Shown: positions 63,169 through 64,000 of the stretch, piece after piece | Layout of the letters: every line of letters begins with the position of its first letter | Position numbering within the stretch: position 1 is the first letter of the stretch | Assembly: GCA_947069175.1 (NCBI GenBank) | Contig: CAMTDV010000023.1 | Location: forward strand, 88,815,563-88,879,562 | Reading direction: 5' to 3' | DNA: 64,000 bases | DNA from: Scalesia atractyloides | Taxonomy: Eukaryota > Streptophyta > Magnoliopsida > Asterales > Asteraceae | The notes under the pieces: generated by a model | What the model saw: only the letters and a program-made list of their open reading frames with translations | Database searches by the model: none | What the model was told of the DNA's origin: nothing | Position numbers and translations under genes: made by a program

Positions 63169-64000
63169 ATGGAACAACCAGAAGATGTTTCGATCCGTGT
63201 TGAAGATAACATCGAGGGTAACCACAATGTTTTTGTTACCACTATGGATCGACCAGCTTTAGTTGTGTTTGCCCTTTAAGAGTATTATATTTGTAATTCC
63301 TTACAACTTTTGATCGACATGTATCTGTATTCAACATTTTTCGTTTTATGTGTTTAATTGTCCCTCCCGGTTTTTAACAATGTTCCAGAAATGTAATTCA
63401 CACAACAGCGCATTTATGAATGTTTGATGGATGTTTTTTTCGAGGTTTGTTATCACAGATGGTTTTGTTGGTTCCGTTCACATTTACTTCCATGCTTGTT
63501 ACAGATTAATTACACATGTGCATAGTTAGTAGTATACACAATGTATGTGCTGTTTTTTATTTTGTATCTGTGATTTGTAATTCTGATGTATATTAAGGAT
63601 TCAATTTAGTACACTTGTGTATAATTGCGTTTACATTCCATGTGTACATGTTTGCTTGTATGACATCTTTTTTTGCACACATGCTGTAATTGTAAAGATT
63701 GTTTCCAGATTAGTACACTTGTGCATAGCTGTATATTATAGACCACATTGATTCTGTTTGCGAAATTTTATAGGTGAGTTTGGAATTTTAGTTAACTGTG
63801 TATGATTTATGATCTTAACACATGTGTATATACATTTAAAAGCAGTTGTTATGTAATTCTGGGATTCAATTTTATTATTGTTTTGTGTATTCTTTGTTTT
63901 TTCATAGCCGGTTTCTTACACTTTTTAATAAATTCTGCAGAATCCGTTGCGAGCAACGTATATGAATCACTTAATGGAACCATGTATTGGACACCAACCG
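63169..64000 (+). CDS. Putative first two exons of a host gene, running off the window
   Basis: ATG at 63169 opens MEQPEDVSIRVEDNIE. The frame reaches a stop at 63277, but a donor G|GTAACC at 63217/63218 and an acceptor TTCTGCAG|AATCC at 63940/63941 would remove a 723-nt intron. The frame then stays open as ESVASNVYESLNGTMYWTPT to the window end. Intron sequence is T-rich, as plant introns are. The short acidic start followed by a Y-W-x-P motif is vaguely like FAR1-related proteins, a weak resemblance. Without the intron it is only a 36-codon ORF. Confidence 0.35.

Overview
This window is plant nuclear DNA, almost entirely transposable elements. Ty1/copia and Ty3/gypsy LTR retrotransposons use initiator-Met or Asp tRNA primer sites, and an L1-type LINE carries an RRM-containing first ORF. 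The AT-rich spacers and element types point to a eudicot, most likely an Asteraceae (composite family) genome; that assignment comes from remembered family resemblance, not from a search.

Layout. A LINE (E0, + strand, about 1590-59245) is split by a nest of insertions. Its 5' half (RRM ORF, endonuclease) ends at 4128 and its 3' half (reverse transcriptase, zf-RVT) resumes at 56530 with the reading continuous across the gap. The first insertion is an Athila/Tat-like Ty3/gypsy element (E1, 4129-56529) with LTRs 4129-5101 and 55397-56529, an Asp-tRNA-type primer site, gag, protease, RT/RNase H, integrase and a downstream env-like ORF, all decayed. E1 is cut by three later insertions. (1) A 3.3-kb LTR, apparently solo (E5, 10218-15811, target duplication AAGTA), is itself cut by a solo LTR (E6, 11406-13697, GTTTT). 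(2) A minus-strand Ty1/copia element (E2, 16439-39752, GTGGT) carries a long accessory ORF downstream of pol and is cut by a young Tekay/Del-like chromovirus (E3, 25326-36141, AGTTT) with an uninterrupted 1555-codon gag-pol. (3) A minus-strand relative of E3 (E4, 41045-51989, TTTTT) has three LTR pieces because of a partial tandem duplication followed by a microhomology deletion. Five of the six insertions (E1, E2, E3, E5 and E6, E1 with one mismatch) plus E4 were delimited by matching 5-bp target duplications.

The most unusual signal is inside the long LTRs of E3, E4 and E6. Each holds three tRNA-like modules in direct orientation about 168 bp apart. In the best copies an A-box-like D arm and a B-box-like T arm are separated by exactly the 44 nt of a normal tRNA. 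A fourth module lies inverted near the LTR start, with class-II (Ser/Leu-like) spacing in E3. I know of no described LTR family with such an array; the nearest precedent is the 5S rRNA in Cassandra LTRs.

The flanks (1-1590 and 59245-64000) hold MITE-like inverted-repeat elements, tandem repeats, an LTR fragment and, at the right edge, what looks like the first two exons of a host gene running out of the window. No intact host gene, rRNA, CRISPR array or functional tRNA gene was found.
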